17,268 bases of DNA from CAIYMF01 sp943329595 (GTDB taxonomy: Bacteria; Actinomycetota; Actinomycetes; S36-B12; CAIYMF01). The notes beneath the pieces were generated by a model that made no database searches, was not told where the DNA came from, and saw only the letters and a list, made by a program, of their open reading frames with translations. The translations under genes and the position numbers were made by a program. The DNA lies in contig CALQEM020000049.1 of assembly GCA_943329595.2 (NCBI GenBank), forward strand, positions 1-17,268, in the 5' to 3' direction. Positions 8,199-15,055 of this stretch are shown here, in pieces; positions within the stretch are counted from its first letter, which is position 1; each line of letters starts with the position of its first letter.

Positions 8199-9554
8199 TC
8201 ACGCGCCCCCGTGGCGCATCAGGTCGGCCTGCTCATGAATCGTGGTGCGGTCGCGACCGCGTGTTGCTCCCAGCGCGACCTCCGCGGCGTCGATGGCCTG
8301 CCAGCCCGCGTAGTCGAGCACCGTCACCCCGCGCTCGGCGAGCAGCGCGGGCAGTGCCGCAGGATCGGCCTCGGTCGCGGCGGGCAGCGAGTCGGCATCG
8401 GCGAGCAGCGATGCCACCGTGGCCCCGGCATCCTTCTTGTTAGTGCCGATAATGCCGCTTGGCCCCCTCTTGATCCACCCGGCCACATACTCGCCCGACA
8501 CCGCTGAGCCGTCGTGCATGACGCGACCGTCAACGCTCGGCACCACATTCCGAGCAGCATCGAAGGGGAGCCCCTCGAGCGGCAACCCGCGGTAGCCCAC
8601 ACTGCGCACCACTAGTTGCACGGGAATCGTCTCCATGACTCCGGTGCCTACCACGGCCCCCGACTCATCGAGTTCGGTGCGCTCGATCACCAGTCCCTCA
8701 ACCCTGTCAGTTCCGAGGATCTCAACAGGTCGGGCGAAGAATCGCACATTCAGCGTGCGCGGCTTCCCCTGCGGCTGTCGCGTCGACCACTCACGCACCA
8801 CCTCAACGTTGCGAGCCATGAGCCGGTCGGAGTCAACCGTGGCCTGGCTGACCGGGTCGAGCACTACGTCAGCAGGGGCAACCACCACGTTGGCAGCCTC
8901 GAGCTCACCGAGTTCTTTGAGCTCCTTGGTCGTGAATGCGGCCTGGGCCGGACCACGACGCCCGAGCAGGTGAAGCTCGCGGATGTGGGTTGTCGCTAGG
9001 GCATCGAGCACGTGCTGCGGCATATCGGTGAACTCGAGCTCGTCGCGGGTCTTGGCAAGCACCCGGGTGACGTCAACCGCCACGTTGCCAACGCCGATGA
9101 CCGCTACCGACTCTGGACTAGCGATGGCGCCTTCGATGAGTTCACGCTGGGCCCGGGGGTGGCCGCAGTACCAATTCACGAGGTCGGTTGCAGCGATACT
9201 GCCGGGAAGGTCCTCGCCGGGAATGCCGAGCCGGCGATCGCTGGCAGCACCGTAGGTGAACACAATGGCATCGTAGAAGCGGTGCAGTTCGGCCACCGTG
9301 ATATCGCGACCGACCTCAACATTGCCGAGGAACCGCACGTCGTCGCGATCGAGCACCTTCTGCAGGGTGTTGCGCACCGAGCGAATGCTGAGGTGGTCGG
9401 GTGCGACTCCGTAGCGCACGAGGCCGTAGGGCACCGGGAGCATGTCGATCACATCGACGCTCACCGCGATCTCGGTCTGGTCGGTCAGCGCGTCGGCGGC
9501 GTAGATGCCGGAGGGGCCCGATCCGACGACAGCGACGCGTAGGGTTCTGGTCAT
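8199..9554 (-). CDS. fprA: Ferredoxin-NADP(+) reductase, FprA / adrenodoxin reductase type
   Basis: A 451-residue FAD enzyme that moves electrons between NADPH and ferredoxins. The FAD-binding Rossmann motif is VVGSGPSGIYAADAL (9-23), followed by PYGLVRYGVAPDH (42-54), a hallmark of the adrenodoxin reductase family. The NADP site shows VIGVGNVAVDVTRVL (152-166) and LLGRRGPAQAAFT (196-208). The C-terminal flavin-contact segment is WIKRGPSGIIGTNKKDA. Length matches M. tuberculosis FprA, about 456 residues. The start is ATG 9554, with GGAG about 10 nt upstream. It sits beside a [2Fe-2S] protein gene on one side and, past a HAD gene, a Rieske oxygenase on the other. It could supply reductant to either, which is inference. 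Confidence 0.92.
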   Translation of the reverse strand: MTRTLRVAVVGSGPSGIYAADALTDQTEIAVSVDVIDMLPVPYGLVRYGVAPDHLSIRSVRNTLQKVLDRDDVRFLGNVEVGRDITVAELHRFYDAIVFTYGAASDRRLGIPGEDLPGSIAATDLVNWYCGHPRAQRELIEGAIASPESVAVIGVGNVAVDVTRVLAKTRDELEFTDMPQHVLDALATTHIRELHLLGRRGPAQAAFTTKELKELGELEAANVVVAPADVVLDPVSQATVDSDRLMARNVEVVREWSTRQPQGKPRTLNVRFFARPVEILGTDRVEGLVIERTELDESGAVVGTGVMETIPVQLVVRSVGYRGLPLEGLPFDAARNVVPSVDGRVMHDGSAVSGEYVAGWIKRGPSGIIGTNKKDAGATVASLLADADSLPAATEADPAALPALLAERGVTVLDYAGWQAIDAAEVALGATRGRDRTTIHEQADLMRHGGA

Positions 9555-9641
9555 GGCCTGACTCCATCACATCGGCCGAGGTCTGTGCCAGCGAAGTCCC
9601 GCATCCGACCAGAACCGCGCAATCTGTGAACACGAGACCCG

Positions 9642-9659
9642 CCAGCGGGGTGTCGCTGG
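9642..9659 (-). terminator. Candidate terminator hairpin after the HAD gene
   Basis: A perfect 6-bp inverted repeat (CCAGCG 9642-9647, CGCTGG 9654-9659) with a 6-nt loop starts 4 nt past the HAD stop codon on the minus strand. No T-run follows, so it would be a GC-only terminator of the kind often seen in actinobacteria. It marks the likely 3' end of the catabolic transcript before the reductase gene. The rest of the 109-nt gap (9555-9663) shows no clear feature. Confidence 0.45.
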
Positions 9660-9663
9660 GCCG

Positions 9664-10305
9664 CTACACGCCGAGCAGCGCCCGGACCTCATCGAAGGCG
9701 GGCCCTGGGTTGGTGACGTCGAGGAACACCGGGGTGAGCCCCACCGCCGCGGCACCCTCGAGGTTCGACCTCAGGTCGTCGATGAACACCGTGCCCTCGG
9801 CCGGAACGCCCAGCTGCTCGAGGGCCATCTCAAACGCGCGGGGATCGGGCTTGAGAAATCCGGTGAGCGAGCCGTCGACGACCACGTCAAAGAGGTCGAG
9901 CACCGGCGCCATGGTGTCGATCCACGACTTGTCGTGGAAGGCGTGCAGGTCGTTGGTGAGCAGGCCCAGCGGAATGCCGGCCGCACGCACGTCGACCATC
10001 AGTGCGCGGGCGGCGGCGCGCGTGACTTCCTCGACGCTACCGTCGTAGAGGTGCATCATCAGCCGCGGCATCTCGGCCGGCTCGCCGGTGAGGTCGGCGA
10101 ACTCCTGCACCCGCGCGGCCCAGTAGGCGCGCTCCTTGAGGGTGCCGTCCTGCACCGCCTGCCAGCCGGGGTCTGCAGCGGGGTTGAACGGGCCAGTCCA
10201 GGTGAACGTGCCCTCGGGAAGCCCAAGGCTGCGCTCACCGATGCGCCAGAGTTCAAAGGGGCTGAGCAGGATGGGCCCACCGAAGTCGAAGAGCAGGGCG
10301 CTCAG
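9664..10305 (-). CDS. HAD-superfamily hydrolase (probable CTG start)
   Basis: A 213-residue haloacid-dehalogenase-type hydrolase, usually a small-molecule phosphatase. All four motifs are present: I, LLFDFGGPI (nucleophile Asp7); II, GLLTND (Thr117); III, GFLKPDP (Lys152); IV, VFIDD (Asp176, Asp177). No ATG or GTG exists in frame ahead of motif I. The best start is CTG at 10305-10303, which overlaps the upstream TGA as CTGA and has a perfect AGGAGG 4 nt before it. The first in-frame GTG, at 10155, would delete the catalytic Asp7. Position +2 of the nucleophile is Gly, as in many DFGG-type members of this superfamily. As the last gene of the cluster it could remove phosphate from a pathway intermediate; the substrate is unknown. 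Confidence 0.85.
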   Translation of the reverse strand: MSALLFDFGGPILLSPFELWRIGERSLGLPEGTFTWTGPFNPAADPGWQAVQDGTLKERAYWAARVQEFADLTGEPAEMPRLMMHLYDGSVEEVTRAAARALMVDVRAAGIPLGLLTNDLHAFHDKSWIDTMAPVLDLFDVVVDGSLTGFLKPDPRAFEMALEQLGVPAEGTVFIDDLRSNLEGAAAVGLTPVFLDVTNPGPAFDEVRALLGV

Positions 10306-10628
10306 TGGTCCTCCTCGGTGATCGTGACACGGGTGAACCGCACCACCTCACCAAACCAGCCGCACCCGCCGCACCAGGTCATGAAGTTGCGAGCGTCGCC
10401 GGTCCAGTACTCGGTGGAGATACCCCCGTGCTCATCGATCGACGCGGCGCACATGGGGCAGAACTTGGGCTTGTCGAGCAGGTGCCGCTCGGCATCGCCC
10501 ACAAACCACTCGTCGGGCGCCGGAAGTCGGTGCGGGTCGGCGGGCAGCATGCCACCGGCCAGCGCGGAGTCAGCCGCCGACGCCACCCGCGACCGGGTGA
10601 CCTCCTGCGGCTCGTGACCCTCAGGCAC
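10302..10628 (-). CDS. Small zinc-ribbon-like protein of unknown function
   Basis: A 108-residue protein I cannot assign to a named family. Residues 57-60 are CPMC and 86-89 are CGGC, a two-CxxC spacing typical of a treble-clef or zinc-ribbon metal site. Around them are WFVGDAERHLLDKPKF and an aromatic, acidic tail ending TITEEDH. The GTG start at 10628 overlaps the Rieske stop by 8 nt and has GAGG just upstream; GTG or ATG codons further in are alternatives. The stop overlaps the HAD start, so it is tightly locked between the Rieske and HAD genes. It may assist the oxygenase (assembly or electron transfer), but that is only a guess from position. Confidence 0.72.
   Translation of the reverse strand: MPEGHEPQEVTRSRVASAADSALAGGMLPADPHRLPAPDEWFVGDAERHLLDKPKFCPMCAASIDEHGGISTEYWTGDARNFMTWCGGCGWFGEVVRFTRVTITEEDH
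10310..10315 (-). promoter_or_regulatory. Shine-Dalgarno site that decides the HAD start
   Basis: The minus strand reads AGGAGG, then 4 nt, then CTG AGC GCC. This consensus site lies inside the end of the zinc-ribbon gene. It supports initiation at CTG 10305 rather than at the downstream GTG. Confidence 0.6.
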
Positions 10629-11874
10629 CCGCCTCGGCCTTCGCGACCGAGTCCCAGTACTCCAGGTGCAGCGTGATGAGCTCGTCAGCCTGGGGCGAGT
10701 AGCGCATCGAACCGCCCTCAATCCACGCCTTCGCGAACGTGCGCTCGGCACCGAACTTATCCTTCTCGCAGGGCAGGTTGATGATGTCGTGCTTCTCGCG
10801 CACGGTGCCGAGGGGATCCTCGCCCGCAGCCACCTTGCGCATGTTCTCCTTGAACATCTTGCGCAGCAGCGCAACGCCGGCGTCGCTGCGCCCGAGGTGC
10901 TCCTGGGTGCGGTCGGTGATGGGGCCCTGCGACACCCAGGCCATGACGTCCTGGCCCTCGACGTAGTCGGTGATGAAGCGCCCGTCGGCGTCCTTCCAGA
11001 GGTACTCGTACACCACGGGACGCTCGTTGACCGTGAGCTGCTCGCCCGGGTTGTGCGTGGAGTAGAAGAGCTTCCAGGTGTGCGTCTCGTCGATGGGCAC
11101 GCGGATCTGCATCTGGTCGATGTAGGCGCCGCCCACGCGCATGTAGAACGGGAACACCAGTGGGTGGCCGATGGCCCAGTCGTCGTTGGCCTCGGAGTGT
11201 CCCTCGAGAACCCGGCGCTTGAGGATGCCCCACTCGATCTCGTCAAAGCCGGTCTTGATGTGCTTCTTCTGGAAGGCCTTGGGCGCCTCGAACCCGTGGG
11301 TCTCGCCCAGGAAGTTGAAGTAGTAGCCGTGCAGCCACTCGACGTGGTGCGGGTCGACGGAGTTCTCCATGATCTGCAGCCAATTGCACGGGATGGTGGT
11401 GTAGCCCACGTCGCGGATGCCGTCTTTCACGAACACATCGAAGCGCGGCAGTTCGGGCGCGGGGGCGGGGCCCACATAAACCCACACCAGACCGCCCATG
11501 ACCTGCGCCTTGCCCGACTTCATCGTGACGCGGTCGCGGAAGTTCTGGTTGTCGGCCTCGGCGGGCTGCTCAACGCACCGACCATCGAAGTCGTACTTCC
11601 AGCCGTGGTACCCGCAGCGGATGCCGTCTTCATGCACTACGCCGTAGGTCAGCGAGGCATTGCGGTGCGCGCACTTCTCAGAGATGATTCCGTACTTGCC
11701 GCTCGGGGTCTTGTAGAGCGTCCAGTTCTCGCTGAGCAGGCGCACAGTCTTCGACGGCAGCGTGTCGAAGTCCTGCTCAAAGGCGATGGGGTACCAATAG
11801 CGGCGTAGCAACTCGCCCATGGGCGTGCCGGGGCCGATCTGGGTGAGTTCCTCGTTCTGCTCGACTGTCAGCAT
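10621..11874 (-). CDS. Rieske-type aromatic ring-hydroxylating oxygenase, alpha subunit
   Basis: A 417-residue Rieske non-haem iron oxygenase, phthalate 4,5-dioxygenase-like by its opening (GPGTPMGELLRRYWYP, 14-29). The Rieske [2Fe-2S] ligands are Cys68 and His70 in CAHRN, and Cys87 and His90 in CGYHGWKYDFDG. The mononuclear iron site is in NSVDPHHVEWLH (171-182), with His177 and His182. Asp174 is the usual bridging residue, and Asp331 in LGRSDAGV is the likely third ligand. Such enzymes hydroxylate or demethylate aromatics using electrons from a separate reductase. No beta subunit is seen, which fits homo-oligomeric members. AAGGA lies about 8 nt upstream of ATG 11874. The substrate is unknown, but the neighbours suggest an aryl phosphate or phenol. 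Confidence 0.92.
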   Translation of the reverse strand: MLTVEQNEELTQIGPGTPMGELLRRYWYPIAFEQDFDTLPSKTVRLLSENWTLYKTPSGKYGIISEKCAHRNASLTYGVVHEDGIRCGYHGWKYDFDGRCVEQPAEADNQNFRDRVTMKSGKAQVMGGLVWVYVGPAPAPELPRFDVFVKDGIRDVGYTTIPCNWLQIMENSVDPHHVEWLHGYYFNFLGETHGFEAPKAFQKKHIKTGFDEIEWGILKRRVLEGHSEANDDWAIGHPLVFPFYMRVGGAYIDQMQIRVPIDETHTWKLFYSTHNPGEQLTVNERPVVYEYLWKDADGRFITDYVEGQDVMAWVSQGPITDRTQEHLGRSDAGVALLRKMFKENMRKVAAGEDPLGTVREKHDIINLPCEKDKFGAERTFAKAWIEGGSMRYSPQADELITLHLEYWDSVAKAEAGA

Positions 11875-11978
11875 CTCGTTCTTCCTTCTTCAGGAGGTTC
11901 GTGCGAGGGGTGAGCCGCCGGTTCGTGGTGCAGGTGATCGTGATGTGGTGCGTCGTTTGCAGATCTTCATTGTGACGT

Positions 11979-12002
11979 ATCGCTGGGCAACTCCCCAGCG
12001 AT
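11979..12002 (-). terminator. Second of two stacked hairpins between kinase and Rieske genes
   Basis: A perfect 9-bp inverted repeat (11979-11987 with 11994-12002) with a 6-nt loop. It shares two bases with the larger hairpin next to it, so the two cannot both form completely. On the minus strand it comes after the larger hairpin and before the Rieske gene leader. No T-run follows. Confidence 0.5.
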
Positions 12003-12043
12003 GTCCCGGGTGGCGTACCAGAGTGTCCCGCCACCCGGGACAT
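12001..12043 (-). terminator. Strong 15-bp hairpin after the phosphohistidine-domain gene
   Basis: A perfect 15-bp inverted repeat: 12001-12015 pairs with 12029-12043 around a 13-nt loop, with core GTCCCGGGTGGC. It starts 14 nt past the TAG stop of the upstream gene on the minus strand. Stability and position fit a transcription terminator, attenuator or mRNA-stabilising 3' hairpin. There is no T-tract, so the strength of termination cannot be judged. The 183-nt gap (11875-12057) also holds the smaller hairpin and the Rieske leader. I see no clear promoter in it. Confidence 0.65.
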
Positions 12044-12057
12044 GCGGAGCGCTGGTG

Positions 12058-13869
12058 CTAGTCGAGAATCGTGACCGTTCCGGCCGAACCGTCGACCCGG
12101 ATGCGCATCCCCGTCTTAATCAGCGTGGTTGCGAAGCCGGTGCCGGTCACCGCGGGTAGACCGTACTCGCGACACACGATGGCGGCGTGGCTCATCATGC
12201 CGCCGGTGTCGGTGACCGTGGCCAGAATCTTGCCGAAGATCGGCGCCCAGCTCGGGGCGGTCAGCGGGGCGACGAGAATTTCGCCCTCCTGTACCTCACC
12301 AATCTGGTCGGGGCCGAAGATCACGCGTGCAGGACCCTCGGCAACGCCGCCCGAGGCCATCATGCCCTTGAGCGTGCCGTCCTCGGACTCGCCGCCGCCG
12401 AGCCAGTTGGCGATCGAGTCGGAGGTGATGCCCCACAGCATGATCGTGAAGGGCTCGGTGACGACCTCGGGCGGGGTGCCCAGGGCCGGCGACGGCTTCC
12501 ACGCGTTGAGCGCAGCCAGAATGCGCTTGCGCTCGGCCACGATCGGGGGCCAGTACGAGGGGCCGCGGGCCGGGGCCGGCGCCGCCCACGAGTGGTAGAG
12601 GTCGAAGAGCGCGTCGGGGATCTCGTGACGCTTGAGCATGAAGATGTCCTCAGCCTCGGCGAGGAAGCCCTCCTTGGCGAACACCGCACCCAGCGACTTC
12701 ATCTTGCGCCAGATCACCGAGTGGCTCCAGTGCTCGACGTAGAAGTTGTGGTTCTCCACGTACGGGAACACCACGCGGGCGAGGCCGAGCTTGCCGGCGA
12801 AGGCCTCGCGGTCTTCATCGCTGCCCAGCAGCGCCGTGTACTCGTTCACGATGCGGTCGCGCTCAGCAGTGATGGCCTCGGTCGGGCGCGAGATGTCAGT
12901 GCCGCCCTGGAGGTTCTTGATGTAGCTGCCGATGAAGTCGAAGGGAATCTCGACATTCTCGATCCAGATCTTGTCCTGGCTCGAGAAGCCAGAACCGGTG
13001 GAGAAGTTGAACCACGGCTCGGCCGACTGCTGGAAGCTCGAGATCCACGCCTCGCCCGCAGACCCGGTGGCCCGGAGCGCCGCGCAGGTGCCCTCGACAT
13101 CGCCCACCTTGAAGGCGTCGGTGATGCCGGTGTCGACCGCCATGCGCGCCAGTCTCTTGAGCTCCTCGTCGGGGCGGAACAGGTCGACCTCGACGCCCGC
13201 CACCATCTTGGCAATCGCGAGGTCGGAGATTCCGGGGAAGGCCTGCTTGCAGAACCCGAAGAAGTCGAGGTAGGCGGCGTAACCCAGGTTGAGGAACTCG
13301 AAGTGGTACTGCCACAGGGTGCTCGCGCAGTTGAGCAACTTCAGGTAGTTGGCCTGAATCTTGCCGCCTGATCCGGTACCGCTACCCGAGGTGACAACCT
13401 CGAGGTCCTCGATGTCGGGCAGCGAGTCGAATTCGAGGGACTCCATTTCCTTGACCAGGTCGCGAATCTTGACCAGCCAGTTGTCGTAGAGGTCGTTCCA
13501 GTTCATGAAGTAGTGGCCCGCGCGCTGCATGAAGTGCTCGGCGCGCATGGGGATGTCGGACTCGGGGGCAGGCACCGGCGAGAGGTAGCAGTACCCATTC
13601 ACGATGCGGTAGTCGATGCCGTTAGCCGGCGGCACCAGCAGGTGCCGGGTGTTGTACTGCGAGAGCCCGAGAATCGCGAGCTCCATGAGTCCGGCATCCC
13701 ACGGCAGCAGGGCCTTGGGCCAGTGCACGCCGTCTTGGAACCAGAACATCGAGTCTTCGTAGTCCTTGCGCTCGGGGCTGAAGGTGCCCGAGTACGAGTA
13801 CAGCTCCTGCCAGCCTTCGGCGCCGGCCGGAGTCTCGATCTCCGACGGACGAGGGAATCCCTGTGCCAT
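12058..13869 (-). CDS. PEP-utiliser phosphohistidine-domain subunit of a split aryl kinase (phenylphosphate synthase-like)
   Basis: A 603-residue protein. The last ~100 residues are the swivelling phosphohistidine domain of PEP synthase/PPDK enzymes: VTDTGGMMSHAAIVCREYG, with His561 as the predicted phosphorylated residue, preceded by MMASGGVAEGPARVIFG. The first ~500 residues match no motif I can name. They are rich in Trp, Tyr and Phe, contain a Gly/Ser patch (TSGSGTGSGGK), and are probably the substrate-binding part. The C-terminal PEP-binding barrel of PEP synthase is absent, so this is not a gluconeogenic PEP synthase. The layout matches the large subunit of phenylphosphate synthase and, joined to the neighbouring ATP-grasp subunit, rifampin phosphotransferase. 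ATG 13869 has AAGGAG 5 nt upstream. Expected chemistry: ATP to phospho-His to aryl phosphate. Confidence 0.82.
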   Translation of the reverse strand: MAQGFPRPSEIETPAGAEGWQELYSYSGTFSPERKDYEDSMFWFQDGVHWPKALLPWDAGLMELAILGLSQYNTRHLLVPPANGIDYRIVNGYCYLSPVPAPESDIPMRAEHFMQRAGHYFMNWNDLYDNWLVKIRDLVKEMESLEFDSLPDIEDLEVVTSGSGTGSGGKIQANYLKLLNCASTLWQYHFEFLNLGYAAYLDFFGFCKQAFPGISDLAIAKMVAGVEVDLFRPDEELKRLARMAVDTGITDAFKVGDVEGTCAALRATGSAGEAWISSFQQSAEPWFNFSTGSGFSSQDKIWIENVEIPFDFIGSYIKNLQGGTDISRPTEAITAERDRIVNEYTALLGSDEDREAFAGKLGLARVVFPYVENHNFYVEHWSHSVIWRKMKSLGAVFAKEGFLAEAEDIFMLKRHEIPDALFDLYHSWAAPAPARGPSYWPPIVAERKRILAALNAWKPSPALGTPPEVVTEPFTIMLWGITSDSIANWLGGGESEDGTLKGMMASGGVAEGPARVIFGPDQIGEVQEGEILVAPLTAPSWAPIFGKILATVTDTGGMMSHAAIVCREYGLPAVTGTGFATTLIKTGMRIRVDGSAGTVTILD

Positions 13870-13874
13870 GTTCT

Positions 13875-13880
13875 CTCCTT
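13875..13880 (-). promoter_or_regulatory. Consensus ribosome binding site of the phosphohistidine-domain gene
   Basis: The minus strand reads AAGGAG followed by 5 nt (AGAAC) and the ATG at 13869. It is one of the strongest sites in the window. Unlike the overlapping genes around it, this subunit appears to be initiated independently. Confidence 0.7.
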
Positions 13881-13884
13881 CATC

Positions 13885-13900
13885 AGACCCTGTCGGGTCT
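13885..13900 (-). promoter_or_regulatory. Hairpin just upstream of the ribosome binding site
   Basis: A perfect 6-bp inverted repeat with 4-nt loop (AGACCC, TGTC, GGGTCT on the plus strand) lies 4 nt upstream of AAGGAG in the 91-nt gap between the two kinase subunit genes. A separate perfect 12-nt palindrome, GCGGTCGACCGC, occupies 13908-13919. They could form an intercistronic mRNA processing or stability element or an operator. Neither resembles a site I can name. Confidence 0.4.
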
Positions 13901-13960
13901 CCCAGTGGCGGTCGACCGCGGGGGCGGCGACCGGTTCAGCGAGTCGGTGACCAGGGATTC

Positions 13961-15055
13961 CTAGTCGCCCTTGGTGTACAGCGGTGACATCAGCGTCGAC
14001 ACGATGCTCGACATGAAATCTCCATTTGCCTGCCCCGGCGCCGTCACCGTCGTCGGGCCCTTCTTGCTCCAGACCGTCTCGGGCCTGGACTGCAGGAGGA
14101 TGACATTGTCACCGTCTGGCAGGTCTGCGTCGACGGCCCACTCAATGTCCTGGGGGCAGCCGTAGTGCTGCTCAGCCGTCTTGGCCAGCCGCGCGATGCC
14201 CTTGATTTCGGCATCGGTGAGGCTGGGGGTGGAGACTCGGTCGGCGGGGGTTTGCACCTTGCTGACCCGATCGTCATCCGTGAGCACGTACTCGTGTGTC
14301 TTAGCCGAAACGATCCGCTTGGTGATGTCGAACATCACCTTGTCAATCAGAAAGTTGTCGGGCGTGACCTCGCCGGCGACCACCGCCTCACCGAAGCCCC
14401 ACGACGAGTCAATCGCAATCTGCGACCGGTCGCCGTTGCGCGGGTCGAGGGTGAAAGCCACTCCGGCCGACCTCGGGTGCACCATCTTCTGCACCACCAC
14501 GCACATTTCGACGCTGCGGTGCTCGTAGCCCATCTCCTCGCGGTAGCACGTGGCTCGGTCGGTAAACAGGCTCGCCCAGCACCGGCGCACCGCGTCGACA
14601 ACGTCGTCGCCGCCCCGCACCCACAGGTACGTGTCGTGCTCACCCGCGAACGAGGCGTCGGGCGAATCCTCACTCGTGGCCGACGATCGCACCGCAACGG
14701 GCACGTCGTCGGCATTGCTGCGGCGGCACAGTTCGGCGTAGCCGTGGCGGATCTGTTCCTCAACCGAGGCAGGAATGGCCACGGCACGAATGGCGTCGCG
14801 AATCGCGCCGCAGCGCTGGCTCACCATCGTGGTGTCGCCCATGTCGAGGTCGCGCAGGTGGTGCGCAATCTCGGCGTCGATGTCACCGGCATCGTGCGCG
14901 AGCCGATAGGCCCGGGTGGTGACCGCGAACCCCGGGGGCACCGGCAGCCCGGCGTTGGTCATCTCGCCCAGGCTCGAGGCCTTGCCGCCCACCTCGTTCT
15001 TCAGCCCGGGCCAGTACGACTCGAACCACACCAGCACACTGTCGTCGGAGCTCAT
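13961..15055 (-). CDS. PPDK/PEP-synthase N-terminal ATP-grasp subunit of a split aryl kinase (phenylphosphate synthase-like)
   Basis: A 364-residue protein consisting only of the ATP-binding N-terminal module of PEP synthase and PPDK. Landmarks in order: NEVGGKASSLGEM (20-32), PVPPGFAVTT (39-48), VAVRSSATSEDSPDASFAG (120-138), VVVQKMVHPRSAGVAFTLDP (186-205), GFGEAVVAGEVTPD (220-233) and DIEWAVD...ILLQSRP (303-325). It has no phosphohistidine or PEP domain, which the next gene supplies in part. Family knowledge: this module uses ATP to phosphorylate the swivelling His of its partner, as PpsB does in phenylphosphate synthase. ATG 15055 overlaps the phosphatase stop (ATGA), with GAGGAG just upstream, so the two are coupled. 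The reading frame is open upstream to 15631 but only by overlap with the phosphatase gene. Length about 40 kDa, as for PpsB. Confidence 0.87.
   Translation of the reverse strand: MSSDDSVLVWFESYWPGLKNEVGGKASSLGEMTNAGLPVPPGFAVTTRAYRLAHDAGDIDAEIAHHLRDLDMGDTTMVSQRCGAIRDAIRAVAIPASVEEQIRHGYAELCRRSNADDVPVAVRSSATSEDSPDASFAGEHDTYLWVRGGDDVVDAVRRCWASLFTDRATCYREEMGYEHRSVEMCVVVQKMVHPRSAGVAFTLDPRNGDRSQIAIDSSWGFGEAVVAGEVTPDNFLIDKVMFDITKRIVSAKTHEYVLTDDDRVSKVQTPADRVSTPSLTDAEIKGIARLAKTAEQHYGCPQDIEWAVDADLPDGDNVILLQSRPETVWSKKGPTTVTAPGQANGDFMSSIVSTLMSPLYTKGD

Noticed and set aside
8199..8220. Short GCGCC/GGCGC hairpin at the convergent end of the Suc/Fer and reductase genes
   Set aside because: Only 5 bp, inside the last codons of the reductase gene, and without a T-run. 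It is expected by chance at this GC content.
11892..11975. Plus-strand AGGAGG followed by a 24-codon GTG-started frame
   Set aside because: The frame is short, with no recognisable feature, and lies antisense to the leader of the Rieske gene. The AGGAGG alone is not enough.
12058..15055. Calling the two kinase genes a frameshifted PEP synthase or PPDK
   Set aside because: They are separated by 91 nt with an independent strong ribosome binding site, each has intact ends, and no PEP-binding barrel exists anywhere nearby. A genuine two-subunit enzyme is the simpler reading.
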